A DNA stretch of 25,324 bases from Thermoplasmata archaeon (GCA_030064695.1 JASHYV010000137.1:1-25324), one strand, 5' to 3'. Shown: positions 1-8,458, numbered from the stretch's first letter. A program made the numbers and translations. Notes: generated by a model not told the origin, from the letters alone.

Positions 1-134
1 GGGTTGAGGACCCGGTCGCCGAAGGCGGGCCGGTTCATGTAGACCCGCCCGAGGTACTCCCCGAACCAGGGAGCGAGGGCGACGATCAGCGCGATAACGA
101 GGATGACGTCCCAGAGCGAGCGGATATCGAACGT
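1..134 (-). CDS. kdpA: Potassium-transporting ATPase subunit A, N-terminal fragment
   Basis: KdpA is the K+-translocating membrane subunit of the high-affinity KdpFABC pump. Only about the first 44 codons lie in the window. They encode one hydrophobic segment (LWDVILVIALIVALAP) followed by FGEYLGRVYMNRPAFGDRVL, which resembles the KdpA N-terminus, where the first helix is followed by a PLG..LARV-like stretch. It lies directly downstream of kdpF, in the same frame, after the kdpF TAG. No ATG, GTG or TTG lies between that stop and the helix; the coordinate given assumes an ACG at 132-134. The next ATG (36-38) would remove the helix. The assignment rests on kdpF linkage and this short similarity. 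Confidence 0.72.
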
Positions 135-146
135 GGACCCTCGGGT

Positions 147-260
147 CTAGAATTTCTCGGGGTGGATCATCGCGTAGATCAGATAGCCGCTGAGCCCGAG
201 GGCCAGCGCTGTCAGGACGACCAGTCCCAGATGATCCGCGAGGGCCGCGAGGGCACTCAT
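147..260 (-). CDS. kdpF: KdpF small membrane subunit of the Kdp K+ pump
   Basis: This 37-residue protein has a single transmembrane helix (about residues 10-31) and the KdpF signature ending GYLIYAMIHPEKF, matching the YLxYAL..PE.F tail of bacterial KdpF. KdpF is a small subunit that stabilises the KdpABC P-type ATPase in the membrane. The ATG at 258-260 is preceded by a TATA-like element at 291-300, about 35 bases upstream, so kdpF is probably the first gene of the operon with a short leader. kdpA follows in the same frame after the TAG stop. At 37 residues it is a little longer than the roughly 29-residue bacterial form. Confidence 0.85.
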   Translation of the reverse strand: MSALAALADHLGLVVLTALALGLSGYLIYAMIHPEKF

Positions 261-290
261 GGGTTCGTGGGGCGTTCGACCCGGACCTGC

Positions 291-300
291 GTATTTAGGC
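291..300 (-). promoter_or_regulatory. Putative TATA box of the kdp operon
   Basis: Read on the minus strand this is CCTAAATAC, an AT-rich island in very GC-rich sequence, centred about 35 bases before the kdpF ATG. This predicts a leader of roughly 9 bases. It is inferred from position and composition only. Confidence 0.5.
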
Positions 301-318
301 TCAATCACCGAGTCGCAG

Positions 319-335
319 CGTCGCACGGAGCGACG
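319..335. other. Short perfect hairpin between hef and kdpF
   Basis: CGTCGC and GCGACG form a 6-bp perfect inverted repeat around a 5-base loop, 9 bases beyond the hef stop. It may help end hef transcription before the kdp promoter, but no T-tract follows on the minus strand, so the role is speculative. Confidence 0.3.
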
Positions 336-343
336 ATGGGTCC

Positions 344-2071
344 TTATACATCGACCGAGCGCGACGGGCTCCGGTCGGTCGTCTCGGCGACCGTCTTCGG
401 GGCCGAGCGGTCCGCGCGTCGGCGCGCCTCGGTCGAGAGCCGACGCACGATCCTTCGCATCGCCTTCTCGCGACGCACCTCCGCCGCCTGATGCTGCACG
501 TCCCGGGTCTCCCGGGTGAGCAGCAGGACCACCCGGCCGAGCGACGTCCGACCGGTCCGTCCGCGACGCTGGATCGCCCGGATCTCGCTCGGGACCGACT
601 CGAAGAACACCACGAGATCGACGTCCGGGACGTCGAGTCCTTCCTCGGCCACGCTGCTGGCGACGAGGATCGGGAAGCGGCCCTCGCGAAAGCCCGTCAG
701 GATCCGGGCCTGGTCCTTCTGGTTCATGCCCTTGTCCTCGGGGTCCCGCGTCGCCTGGCCGACGAACCGACCCACCGTCCACCCTTGCTGCTCCAGGAGC
801 GACTGGATCCCCTGGATCGTGTCGCGGTACTGCGCGAAGACGAGGATCCGGGTCGGATGGTCGGACGTCCTCGCCAAGGTCTCGCGCACCAACTCCACGA
901 GCGCGTCCAGCTTCGGGTGCGACGGCTCCCGCGACGAGCTGCGGAACGCCTCGGCGGTGCGGCGCGCCTCCACGACCTCGGGCCGCTTCAGGAACGCCGC
1001 GTCCCCCCGGGCCAGCTTGGGCTTCGCCGCCACCCGCTCCACGTACTGGAGGAACGGCTCGATCCCCTGGGTCTCGAGGCGCTCCTGCGCGTGGTGGAGG
1101 TGGAGGAGGACCAGCTGGTGGAAGAGCGGCCCGAAGCGCCGCACCATCGGGCCCGGACGGGCGAAGATCTCGGCGCGCAGGGCGAGCAGGTCCTTCACCG
1201 TCAGCGAGGCGATCGGCTTCTTCCGGAGGTACCCCATCTTCTGGAGCCGACGGGCCTCGTCCCGCGACGCGGCGGCCAGCGCCTCCTGGATGCGCCGGGC
1301 CGTGGGGGTGAGCTCGACCCAGCGGTACTCGATCTCCACCGGCTGGACGAACTCGGCGACCCCGGGGTCGTCCCGGGTTCGGGCCTCGATCCGGGCCACG
1401 CCGAGCGCCCCGACGACCTCCTCGATCCGCTCGTCCTTCCCGCCGGGCGAGGCGGTCAGGGCGAGCACGCGGCCGTCCAGGGGGCGCTCGGCGCGGTAGG
1501 CGGCGGCGACCGGCACGTACGCGTACTTCCCCACGGCATGATGCCCCTCGTCGAAGACGACGAGCGCCACGTCGGTGAGACGGTACCGGCCGGCGAGGAG
1601 ATCGTTCTGCACGATCTCCGGGGTCGCGAAGACGAGGTCCGCGGTCTCCCAGCTCCCTTCCCGCACGGGACGTCGCACGGTCCCGGTAAATCGCGCGATC
1701 CGGAGCGGCACGAGCCAGGAGGAGAACGACTCCGCGTGCTGCTGGACCAGGGGCCGGGTCGGGGCCAGCACGAGGACCTTCCCTTCCGATCGACGGAGCA
1801 CCTCGGCCGCGACCAGCGCCGCGATGACCGTCTTCCCGAGCCCCGTCGGCAGCACGACGAGCAGGTCCTCCGTGAGCCCGATGCGGGCGAGGTCGATCTG
1901 GAACGGGAGCGCGCGGACGCGCTCGGGCCGCAGCAGCGGGTGCTCGAGCCACCCGTCCCTCGCGCGCCAGACGCCCGGCAGCGCCGGAGGGTGGGGGCGG
2001 CCGGGCGGGGGCTCGATCGGGGGCGCCGGCGCCCCGCCCTCGAACTCCTCCAGGCGGCGTTGCCCCGGCAT
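344..2071 (-). CDS. hef: Hef/FANCM-type superfamily 2 helicase (no nuclease domain)
   Basis: A 575-residue SF2 helicase acting on forked and branched DNA, related to archaeal Hef and eukaryotic FANCM/Mph1. Visible motifs, numbered from the chosen start: Walker A PTGLGKT (75-81), the TRPLVQQH motif Ia, DEGH Walker B (174-177), LTASPG motif III, FAQYRDT, and the C-terminal RecA lobe with VAEEGLDVPDVD and QRRGRTGR. An insertion of helical character lies between the lobes, as in Hef. The ERCC4 nuclease and HhH domains of full-length Hef are absent, as in other helicase-only versions. The start was set at ATG 2069-2071 because the longer frame would run into serS. The N-terminus then reads MPGQRRLEEF, which resembles a PCNA-interaction box. 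It lies 46 bases downstream of serS and is probably cotranscribed with it. Confidence 0.88.
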   Translation of the reverse strand: MPGQRRLEEFEGGAPAPPIEPPPGRPHPPALPGVWRARDGWLEHPLLRPERVRALPFQIDLARIGLTEDLLVVLPTGLGKTVIAALVAAEVLRRSEGKVLVLAPTRPLVQQHAESFSSWLVPLRIARFTGTVRRPVREGSWETADLVFATPEIVQNDLLAGRYRLTDVALVVFDEGHHAVGKYAYVPVAAAYRAERPLDGRVLALTASPGGKDERIEEVVGALGVARIEARTRDDPGVAEFVQPVEIEYRWVELTPTARRIQEALAAASRDEARRLQKMGYLRKKPIASLTVKDLLALRAEIFARPGPMVRRFGPLFHQLVLLHLHHAQERLETQGIEPFLQYVERVAAKPKLARGDAAFLKRPEVVEARRTAEAFRSSSREPSHPKLDALVELVRETLARTSDHPTRILVFAQYRDTIQGIQSLLEQQGWTVGRFVGQATRDPEDKGMNQKDQARILTGFREGRFPILVASSVAEEGLDVPDVDLVVFFESVPSEIRAIQRRGRTGRTSLGRVVLLLTRETRDVQHQAAEVRREKAMRRIVRRLSTEARRRADRSAPKTVAETTDRSPSRSVDV

Positions 2072-2117
2072 CGGGCCCCCGAGCGTGCCGCGCGGTAAGG
2101 CCGTTCCGGGCCGACCC

Positions 2118-3401
2118 TCAGCGCGGGCCGATCGTCGAGCGCCCCCGCAGGTACGGGCGCAGGACGTCCGGGACGACCACCGACCCATCGGGCTGTTGGT
2201 ACTGCTCGACGATGACGGCGATCGCCCGGGAGGTGGCGACCGCGGTCGAATTGAGCGTGTGCGGGACGGTCTTCCCGGGCTTGTCGGCCTTGCCGGCCCG
2301 GATCCCGAGCCGGCGGGCCTGGTAGTCCGTGCAGTTGGAGCAGCTCACCACCTCGCGGTACGCCTGCTGGCGCGGGAACCAGGCCTCGATGTCGTACTTC
2401 TTCGCGGCCACGGTGCCGACGTCGCCCGTGCAGACGTTCACGACGCGGTACGGGATCTGGAGCCGCCGGAAGATCTCCTCCGCATTCGCCCGCAGCTCCT
2501 CGTGGATCCGGGGCGAGTCCTCCGGGCGGGAGAAGACGAACTGCTCCACCTTCTCGAACTGGTGGACCCGAAAGACCCCCTTCTGGTCGACGCCGTGCCC
2601 TCCGATCTCCCGGCGGAAGTTCATGCTGAGCCCGGCCAGCTTGATCGGAAGGAGCTCCTCGTCCAGGATCTCGCCGAGGTAGAGCGCCGCGAGCGGGTGC
2701 TCGCTGGTGGCGATGAGGTACAGGTCCTCGCCGTCCACCTTGTACATGACGTTCTCGAAGTCGGCCAGGTCGGTCACGCCCTCGTACGGGGCGCGTCGGA
2801 GCAGGAACGGCGGCACGACGGGAGTGAAGCCCCGCTCGAGGAGGAAGTCCAGCGCGAAGCGCTGGAGGGCGAGGTCGAGCTCGACGGCGGCGCCCTTCAG
2901 ATAGAAGAAGCCGGCGCCGCTCGCGCGTCGCCCGCGCTCGAAGTCGGCGAGGCCCAGCGCCTCGAGCAGCTCGCCGTGGGGCTTGAGGTGGGGGCCGCCC
3001 TTCGCGGGCTCGCCCCACGTCGCCACCACGACGTTCTCGGTGTCGTCCTTTCCGTAGGGCACGGAATCGTCGAGCAGGTTGGGCAGCCGGCGGAGGGCGG
3101 CGTCGCGGGCCGTTCGGGCCTCCCCCTCGCGCGCCTCCGCGGCCGCGAGCTCCTCGGGGATGCGCCCGGCCTCCGCCTCGAGCTCGGCGGTGGCGGCGTG
3201 CGCCTGCCGGGCCTCGGCAATCCGGCGGCCCAGGCCGTTCCGCAGGGCGCGCAGTCGGTCCGCCTCGCGCACCGCGTCGCGCCACTCCGCGTCGAAGGAC
3301 CGAGCCTCCTCCGCGAGCCGGAGGTACTCCGGGTTCCGCCGGCGGGCGAGGTTCTCCTCCACCCGCTTCGGCTCCTTGCGGAGGAGCTCGATGTCGATCA
3401 C
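2118..3401 (-). CDS. serS: Seryl-tRNA synthetase (standard class II type)
   Basis: This enzyme charges tRNA-Ser with serine in the cytoplasm. The 427 residues have the normal SerRS layout: an N-terminal two-helix coiled-coil tRNA-binding arm (about 1-110), then the class II catalytic core. Motif 2 lies at about 260-286 (MNFRREIGGHG...FRVHQFEKVE), CSNCTDYQARRL at about 354-365, and motif 3 at 383-399 with its arginine at 392. It is the common SerRS and not the rare zinc-dependent methanogen form. The ATG start gives the canonical MIDIELLRKEP N-terminus. An AT-rich element about 29 bases upstream suggests a leaderless transcript running on into hef. Confidence 0.96.
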   Translation of the reverse strand: MIDIELLRKEPKRVEENLARRRNPEYLRLAEEARSFDAEWRDAVREADRLRALRNGLGRRIAEARQAHAATAELEAEAGRIPEELAAAEAREGEARTARDAALRRLPNLLDDSVPYGKDDTENVVVATWGEPAKGGPHLKPHGELLEALGLADFERGRRASGAGFFYLKGAAVELDLALQRFALDFLLERGFTPVVPPFLLRRAPYEGVTDLADFENVMYKVDGEDLYLIATSEHPLAALYLGEILDEELLPIKLAGLSMNFRREIGGHGVDQKGVFRVHQFEKVEQFVFSRPEDSPRIHEELRANAEEIFRRLQIPYRVVNVCTGDVGTVAAKKYDIEAWFPRQQAYREVVSCSNCTDYQARRLGIRAGKADKPGKTVPHTLNSTAVATSRAIAVIVEQYQQPDGSVVVPDVLRPYLRGRSTIGPR

Positions 3402-3424
3402 GGCGGAGGGGAAGGGGCCCGGTC

Positions 3425-3434
3425 GAAAGTCTTT
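3425..3434 (-). promoter_or_regulatory. Putative TATA box of serS
   Basis: Minus-strand AAAGACTTT-type element centred about 29 bases before the serS ATG, the spacing expected for a leaderless archaeal transcript. Composition-based inference. Confidence 0.45.
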
Positions 3435-3479
3435 GCCGTCAGGGCCCCGATGCGCCCGAGGGTCCCGGGGACGGCCAAA

Positions 3480-3490
3480 CGCCTATGTAC
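3480..3490 (+). promoter_or_regulatory. Putative TATA box of the aldehyde dehydrogenase gene
   Basis: GCCTATGTACC is the most AT-rich stretch upstream of the ATG at 3534 and would place transcription start near 3511 with a leader of about 23 bases. Weak, position-based call. Confidence 0.35.
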
Positions 3491-3533
3491 CCTCGGGGGG
3501 ACTCCGCCCCGTCCCACCGTGGGACCCAGCTCC

Positions 3534-5021
3534 ATGGCGCAGCAGTTCGGACTCTTCATCGGCGGAAAGTGGACGACCCCGAAGAACGCGAAGCGGTTCG
3601 AGACGGTGAACCCGGCGACCGGCGAGACGGTCGGTTCGTTCGTCTCGGGCACGGCGCAGGACGTCGACGCGGCGGTCTCCGCCGCCCAGGCGGCGTTCCC
3701 GGCGTGGAAGGAGACGCCGGCGCCGCTGCGGGGCGAGATCCTGCTGCGCGCGGCGGCGGTGCTCAAGGCGCGGAAGGCCGAGGTCGGCCGCATCGTGACC
3801 CAGGAGATGGGCAAGGTGATCGCCGAAGGGCTCGGCGACGTTCAGGAGTCGATCGACTTCATCGAGTACATGGCCGGGGAGGGTCGACGCCTCGCCGGTG
3901 AGACGGTCCCTTCCGAGCTGCGGAACAAGTTCTGCCTCACGGTCCGGCAGCCGAAGGGGGTCGTCGCCTGCATCACGCCGTGGAACTTCCCGACCGCGAT
4001 CCCGAATTGGAAGATCGCCGCCGCCCTGATCACCGGCAACACCATCGTCTTCAAGCCGGCCTCCGCTACGGCCCGGTGCGCGACCGAGGTCGTCAAGGTC
4101 TACGAGGAGGCGGGGGTGCCCGCGGGCGTCCTCAACTTCGTCACGGGGTCGGGGGGCGTCGTCGGCGAGGCGCTCGCCAAGGACCCCCGGGTCCGCCTGA
4201 TCTCGTTCACGGGAGGAGTCGAGACCGGCCGCGAGGTCTATGTCCAGGGCGCCCAGGGCCTCAAGATGGTCCATCTCGAGCTCGGAGGGAAGAACCCGCA
4301 GATCGTCATGGACGACGCGGACCTCCCGCTCGCCTTGGAAGGAGTGCTGTTCGGCGCCTTCGGGACGTCGGGGCAGCGGTGCACGGCGACCAGCCGCCTC
4401 ATCCTCCACGAGAAGGTCTACGACCAGTTCCTCGGGATGCTGGTGGACCGCCTGAAGCGGTTCCCGGTCGGGGACCCGCTGGACCCGAAGACCGCGATGG
4501 GCCCGGTCGCCTCGTTGGACCAGGAGAAGAAGATCCTCGAGTACATTGCGATCGGGCAGAAGGAGGCGAAGCTCCGGCTCGGGGGCACCAAGCTCTCGGG
4601 GGGCGCCTACGACCGGGGCCACTTCATCGCCCCGACGATCTTCGAGACGAAGCACGGCACCCGGATCTCGAAGGAGGAGATCTTCGGTCCGGTGCTGTCG
4701 GTGATCAAGGTGCGGGACTACGCGGAGGCGGTGAAGGTCGCGAACGACGTCCCGTACGGGCTCTCCTCGTCCATCTACACGAAGGACGTGAACCGGGCGT
4801 TCCGGGCGGTGGACGACCTGGAGGCCGGCATCACGTACATCAACGCCCCGACGATCGGGGCCGAGGTCCAGCTGCCGTTCGGCGGGGTCAAGAACACGGG
4901 GAACGGGGGTCGCGAGGCGGGCAGCGTCGCGATCGAGGAGTTCACCGAGATCAAGACCGTCTTCGTCGACTTCTCGGCGAAGCTGCAGAAGGCGCAGATC
5001 GACGCCGAGTCGGCCGCATGA
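3534..5021 (+). CDS. NAD(P)+-dependent aldehyde dehydrogenase
   Basis: A 495-residue soluble ALDH-superfamily enzyme oxidising an aldehyde to a carboxylate. The conserved residues are present: oxyanion Asn151 in TPWNFP, cofactor Lys174 in VFKPAS, general-base Glu249 in LELGGKNP, and nucleophile Cys283 in [10 protein letters not shown], with EEIFGPV and PFGG downstream. The GQRCTATSR context is typical of semialdehyde dehydrogenases such as 2-oxoglutarate semialdehyde dehydrogenase, and glyceraldehyde dehydrogenases of Thermoplasmata also belong to this superfamily, so the substrate cannot be fixed from sequence. The ATG at 3534 gives the expected N-terminus (FGLFIGGKW). A small gene overlaps the stop through ATGA, indicating coupled translation. 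Confidence 0.93.
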   Translation: MAQQFGLFIGGKWTTPKNAKRFETVNPATGETVGSFVSGTAQDVDAAVSAAQAAFPAWKETPAPLRGEILLRAAAVLKARKAEVGRIVTQEMGKVIAEGLGDVQESIDFIEYMAGEGRRLAGETVPSELRNKFCLTVRQPKGVVACITPWNFPTAIPNWKIAAALITGNTIVFKPASATARCATEVVKVYEEAGVPAGVLNFVTGSGGVVGEALAKDPRVRLISFTGGVETGREVYVQGAQGLKMVHLELGGKNPQIVMDDADLPLALEGVLFGAFGTSGQRCTATSRLILHEKVYDQFLGMLVDRLKRFPVGDPLDPKTAMGPVASLDQEKKILEYIAIGQKEAKLRLGGTKLSGGAYDRGHFIAPTIFETKHGTRISKEEIFGPVLSVIKVRDYAEAVKVANDVPYGLSSSIYTKDVNRAFRAVDDLEAGITYINAPTIGAEVQLPFGGVKNTGNGGREAGSVAIEEFTEIKTVFVDFSAKLQKAQIDAESAA

Positions 5022-5224
5022 GCGGCTTCCGCGGCTCCGACGCCTCGCTCGACCGGGAGATCGCCACGATCGAGCGGATCGCCCGGGTGCGGCTCCGGCG
5101 CGTCACCGCCGAGATGCGGGAGCTCTCCGACGACCTGAGGGAGCTGAAGCGGGAGCGGGCGCGCCGAAGGGCCGGGGCGCTCGACTCCGTGCCGATCGCC
5201 GCCGCCCCGGAGCTCGACGCGTAG
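5018..5224 (+). CDS. Small charged helical protein, unknown function
   Basis: A 68-residue protein whose ATG overlaps the aldehyde dehydrogenase TGA (ATGA), the arrangement of translational coupling. Residues about 10-52 are strongly charged with hydrophobic residues at heptad-like spacing (IATIERIARV, MRELSDDLRELKRE), predicting one long amphipathic helix or coiled coil followed by an Ala/Pro-rich tail. No family is recognised. Position suggests a small partner or regulator of the dehydrogenase, but this is inference. It ends 39 bases before the convergent surface-protein gene. Confidence 0.7.
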   Translation: MSGFRGSDASLDREIATIERIARVRLRRVTAEMRELSDDLRELKRERARRRAGALDSVPIAAAPELDA

Positions 5225-5263
5225 CCGGTGCGGCGCCGCTCGGGTCGGGGGAACCGGCCCGAT

Positions 5264-6841
5264 TCAGAGGTACGCCTTGTCCTGGTAGCAGTAGTATCGC
5301 CCGTACTGGGCGACGTAGGTGCCCGGCTGCCCGCAGCTGGGACAGACCGGCCCCGCGGGCGGAGTGATCGCGGCGGGCGCGACGGCCGCGGTCGCGGCGT
5401 ATCCCGCCGGAGCTTCCTGGGCGGGGGCGGTCGGACCCTGCGGGCCCGTCGGTCCGGCGGCGCCTGCGTACATCGGGGGCACATAGCCCGGTGGGACCGC
5501 CGCGGGCGGGCGGCGCCGGCGAGAGCGCGCGACCGCGCCCATGGCGCCCACGATCGCAACGACCGCGACGACGACGCCGATGATCACGAACGTCCAGGGA
5601 ATGCTGGACGGCGACGAGGCGCTGGTCTTGCCCGTGATGCCCGAGTACTGCTGCTCGGCGACGCTGGTCGGCTCCGGACCCGCGCTCACGGAGATCGTGG
5701 GGGTTCCGGACTGGCCCACGTCGGAGCCGCTGGCGCTGGAGGTCACGCCCACAAAGCCGGGACCCGACTGGTAGTACGCGTCCTCGTTCTCCGCGATCGT
5801 GCTGGAGTCGGACTGGGCGGGCTGCAATGCGGCGCTGAACGCCGGGCCGCCGCCGAGTTCCGCCGCCTCCTCGATGTCGCCCGAGAAGGCGAAGAGACCG
5901 GAGGGGACCAGGACCCATCCGTCCTCGGCGCCGAAGGTCCCGTTGCTGAAGTCGAGGTAGATGAGCTGGGCGGTGACGGAGGTGGGCGGGCTCGTGTAGT
6001 TGTCCCAGAGGGTGTACGCGCCGAGGTCGGTGCCGTTCACCCAGAGCGTTCCGGACGGCGAGACGGTGCCGGGGGTCCAGTCCGCGTAGGTGTAGGACTG
6101 GCCGTCCTCGACCTCGGAGAGGCTGAAACCCGAGGTCCAGCTCCCGCTCGCCGAGAACGGCGCCTCGGACGACCAGGTCTCGCCGGGGACCGGGCTCAGC
6201 GGCACGAGGCCCAAGCCGCCGGTGAACGTGACGGAGCTCGCTTCGTTCCCGCCGATATCGAAGCCGATGGAGGTCGTGCCGGTCGAGTTGGTCTCGCTGG
6301 CCGTGCCCGAGAAGTTGAACGCCTCGGACGAGGCCGCGTTCAGGATCGCAAGTGCGGTGGTCGGACCGAGCGTCGCGCCGCCCGTCACGTTGACGGAGCC
6401 GACGCTCGAGACGTTCGTGAATCCGGCCGCGGTGTCGCGACCGCTCAAGTCCACGTTGATGGTCGTGCCGTTGTCGGAGACCGTCTCCTTGAGCGTCGCG
6501 TTGAGGGCGGCCTGCGCCTCATACATGGTCTGGGTCGAGGAGAGGTTCGTCTGGGTGTAGATCGCGACCCAGGCGATGTAGTACTGGATCGAGAGCGAGA
6601 AGGAGTAGCCGGGCGAGGTCCCGTTGAAACAGGAGGCTTCGGAGCAGCTGTAGTAGGCGGACGCGGAGCCCCCGAAGGCCCACTGCTCCGTCGATCCCGA
6701 CGCGGGGGTCAACGCCGGGCCCCCGGTCGACGCCCGGGCGGGGGCGACGAGCAGGAGCGCGGCCGAGACGGCCACGGCCGCGACCAGCGCGGCGACCAGT
6801 ACGGCAGAGGCGGCTCGGGAGGTCTTCGATCGATCGAACAT
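5264..6841 (-). CDS. Membrane-anchored surface glycoprotein with cytosolic zinc-ribbon-like tail
   Basis: A 525-residue protein of type I topology. A signal peptide covers about residues 1-38 (VLVAALVAAVAVSAALLL, then APARAS). A roughly 370-residue Ser/Thr/Gly/Asn-rich outer region carries about eleven N-x-S/T sequons, all before the membrane helix. One transmembrane helix lies at about 412-436 (IPWTFVIIGVVVAVVAIVG), followed by an RSRRRR stop-transfer, a Pro/Ala/Gly-rich linker, and a terminal CPSCG...RYYCY tail (Cys 500, 503, 518). The tail resembles the half zinc ribbons that end many Thermoplasmata membrane proteins, but the fourth ligand is missing. I do not recognise the ectodomain. A role at the cell surface linked to a cytosolic contact is inferred. 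Start ATG at 6839-6841. Confidence 0.85.
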   Translation of the reverse strand: MFDRSKTSRAASAVLVAALVAAVAVSAALLLVAPARASTGGPALTPASGSTEQWAFGGSASAYYSCSEASCFNGTSPGYSFSLSIQYYIAWVAIYTQTNLSSTQTMYEAQAALNATLKETVSDNGTTINVDLSGRDTAAGFTNVSSVGSVNVTGGATLGPTTALAILNAASSEAFNFSGTASETNSTGTTSIGFDIGGNEASSVTFTGGLGLVPLSPVPGETWSSEAPFSASGSWTSGFSLSEVEDGQSYTYADWTPGTVSPSGTLWVNGTDLGAYTLWDNYTSPPTSVTAQLIYLDFSNGTFGAEDGWVLVPSGLFAFSGDIEEAAELGGGPAFSAALQPAQSDSSTIAENEDAYYQSGPGFVGVTSSASGSDVGQSGTPTISVSAGPEPTSVAEQQYSGITGKTSASSPSSIPWTFVIIGVVVAVVAIVGAMGAVARSRRRRPPAAVPPGYVPPMYAGAAGPTGPQGPTAPAQEAPAGYAATAAVAPAAITPPAGPVCPSCGQPGTYVAQYGRYYCYQDKAYL

Positions 6842-6885
6842 GGCGGTACGGGCCCAATGGGCGACGTTTTGAGGTGGGTCCCGGG

Positions 6886-6893
6886 GAATAAGG
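6886..6893 (-). promoter_or_regulatory. Putative TATA box of the surface-protein gene
   Basis: Minus-strand CCTTATTC about 48 bases before the ATG, predicting a leader of about 22 bases. Composition- and position-based. Confidence 0.45.
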
Positions 6894-6935
6894 CTTCGCT
6901 CGACGCGGCGAGCGGGCGTCCGGGGGTCCGGCCGC

Positions 6936-8383
6936 TCAGAACGGGCCGGTCCGGTTCGGGTTGTCGAAGTTCATGAGCAGCATCTGGCCCCGGGCGCGTG
7001 GGCGGCCCACCGGGGCGAGGAGCGGGTCCTCCTCGAGCGCCGGCATCGTCTCGGAGATTGGCACGTCGACGATGATCTCCCGGGTCCGGCCCCCGCGCCC
7101 CCGCGAGACGATCGTCGCCCGGATGAGCCCCAACGACTCCAGCTCGGAGACGTAGTTCGAGATCGATCGGGCGTGGAGCGGCTGCAGCCCGAGCCGCTCG
7201 GCGAGCCGCTTGTAGCCGTCGTACACCTCGCCCGTGAGCACGCCGTTGCGACGGCGCTCGTAGGACTGGAGGATCGCGTAGAGCAGCACCTTGCAGTGCG
7301 GGGGCAGCGTCCGGACGCACTCCACGACGATGTCCTGCTCGAGCCGGTTCTTCGCCTTCACGACGTGGTCGGGGGTGATCCGCTTCGCGTGGTCGCGCTC
7401 GGCCATCTCCGCCGCGAGCCGAAGCAGCGCGAGCGCCCGCCGCGCGTCCCCGTTCTCCAGGGCGGCGTACGCGGCGCACCGCTCGACGACGCCGGGATCG
7501 ACGACCCCCTCCCGGAACGCCTCCCGGGCCCGCTCGCGCAGGATGTCCTGGAGCTGGACCGCGTCGTACGGCGGGAACAGGATCTTCTCCTCGTTGAGCC
7601 GGCTCCGGACCCGGGCGTCCAGGTGGTTCGTGAACTTGAGTCGTTCGAGATGCCGACGAGCACCAGCCGCGCGTCCTCGAGCTCGGTGTTGATCTGGCTC
7701 AGCGTGTAGAGCACGTTGTCGCCGCTCCGCGCCACCAGGCGATCGATCTCGTCGAGCAGGAGGAGGATCGTGCCGCCCTTCTGGTCGAGGAGCCGGCGCA
7801 TCGCCGCCTGCACGCGATCGAGCGCCCAGCCGGTGGGGATCCGCTCCGAGTCGGTGCGGGCAAAGGTGTTGCCGATGTTCTGGAGCAGCGAGTAGGCGGT
7901 GTCGATGTTACCGCAATTGATCGGAACGAAGGTGATGTGCTCCGCGAGCTCGGTCCGGCGCTGGATGTCCTGGCGGACTTGGGCGACCACGGCGGTCTTG
8001 CCGGTCCCGATCTTTCCGTAGATCAGGAGGTTCGAGGGGACCGCGCCCCGGAGCGCGGGGGCGAGCACTTCCGAGACCTGCCGGATCTGCTCCTCCCGGT
8101 GCGGGAGGCGGCTCGGCACATAGGAGTCCCGGAGCACTTCCCGGCTGCCGCGGTAGAGGTCGCTCTTGTTCGCCAGGATCGAGTCCAGGAACTCGCCGGC
8201 CGAGGTCGTCGGCGGGACGCCGGGCGGGGGGGACGACGCGCCGAGGGTCGGCGCGGCGGCCGGACCCCCGCCGGCAGGGTGGTCGCCGACGGGAGCGACC
8301 GCCGTGGGCTGGGCTACGCGATCTTCGGGTCGCTCCGGTCCGTCCGCCGGACGATCCTCGGGAGCAGGTGACACCGTCTCCAA
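6936..8383 (-). pseudogene. cdc6: Orc1/Cdc6 replication initiator with a frameshift
   Basis: An origin-recognition AAA+ ATPase that binds origin repeats and helps load MCM. The N-terminal piece (to about 7642) has a low-complexity leader, then FLDSILANKSDLYRG, Walker A GKIGTGKTAV, Walker B LLLLDEIDRL and sensor 1 LVGISND. At about 7638-7643 the frame changes: continuing in a second frame gives LKFTNHLDARVRSRL and ILFPPYDA (the sensor 2/SRL region), the AAA+ lid and the C-terminal winged helix to 6936. Adding one base after the GAC codon restores an intact protein of about 480 residues, so either the gene is mutated or the sequence has a one-base error. Start: TTG at 8381-8383, the only start codon after an in-frame stop; GTG at 8372-8374 is an alternative. 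The C-terminal part alone could begin at ATG 7406. Confidence 0.9.
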
Positions 8384-8423
8384 GCCTACCCGGGCCTCGG
8401 GCGGGGGTCGGAGGGGAGCGTGC

Positions 8424-8432
8424 CATATCTAC
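8424..8432 (-). promoter_or_regulatory. Putative TATA box of cdc6
   Basis: Minus-strand TAGATATGG would put transcription start near 8402, about 19 bases before the TTG. A second AT-rich block (GAAAAATTC, about 8440-8448) is an alternative. Confidence 0.35.
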
Positions 8433-8458
8433 CTTGCGCCGAATTTTTCGTCACGCGC

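Noticed and set aside
147..149. TAG between kdpF and kdpA as a pyrrolysine codon
   Set aside because: TAG ends at least five other genes here in normal positions (for example 5224, 8762, 13480, 14520, 17524), and no pyl genes are visible in the window.
1575..3533. Long plus-strand open frame leading into the aldehyde dehydrogenase
   Set aside because: The part before 3534 is antisense to hef and serS with no recognisable domain; the dehydrogenase family N-terminus begins at ATG 3534.
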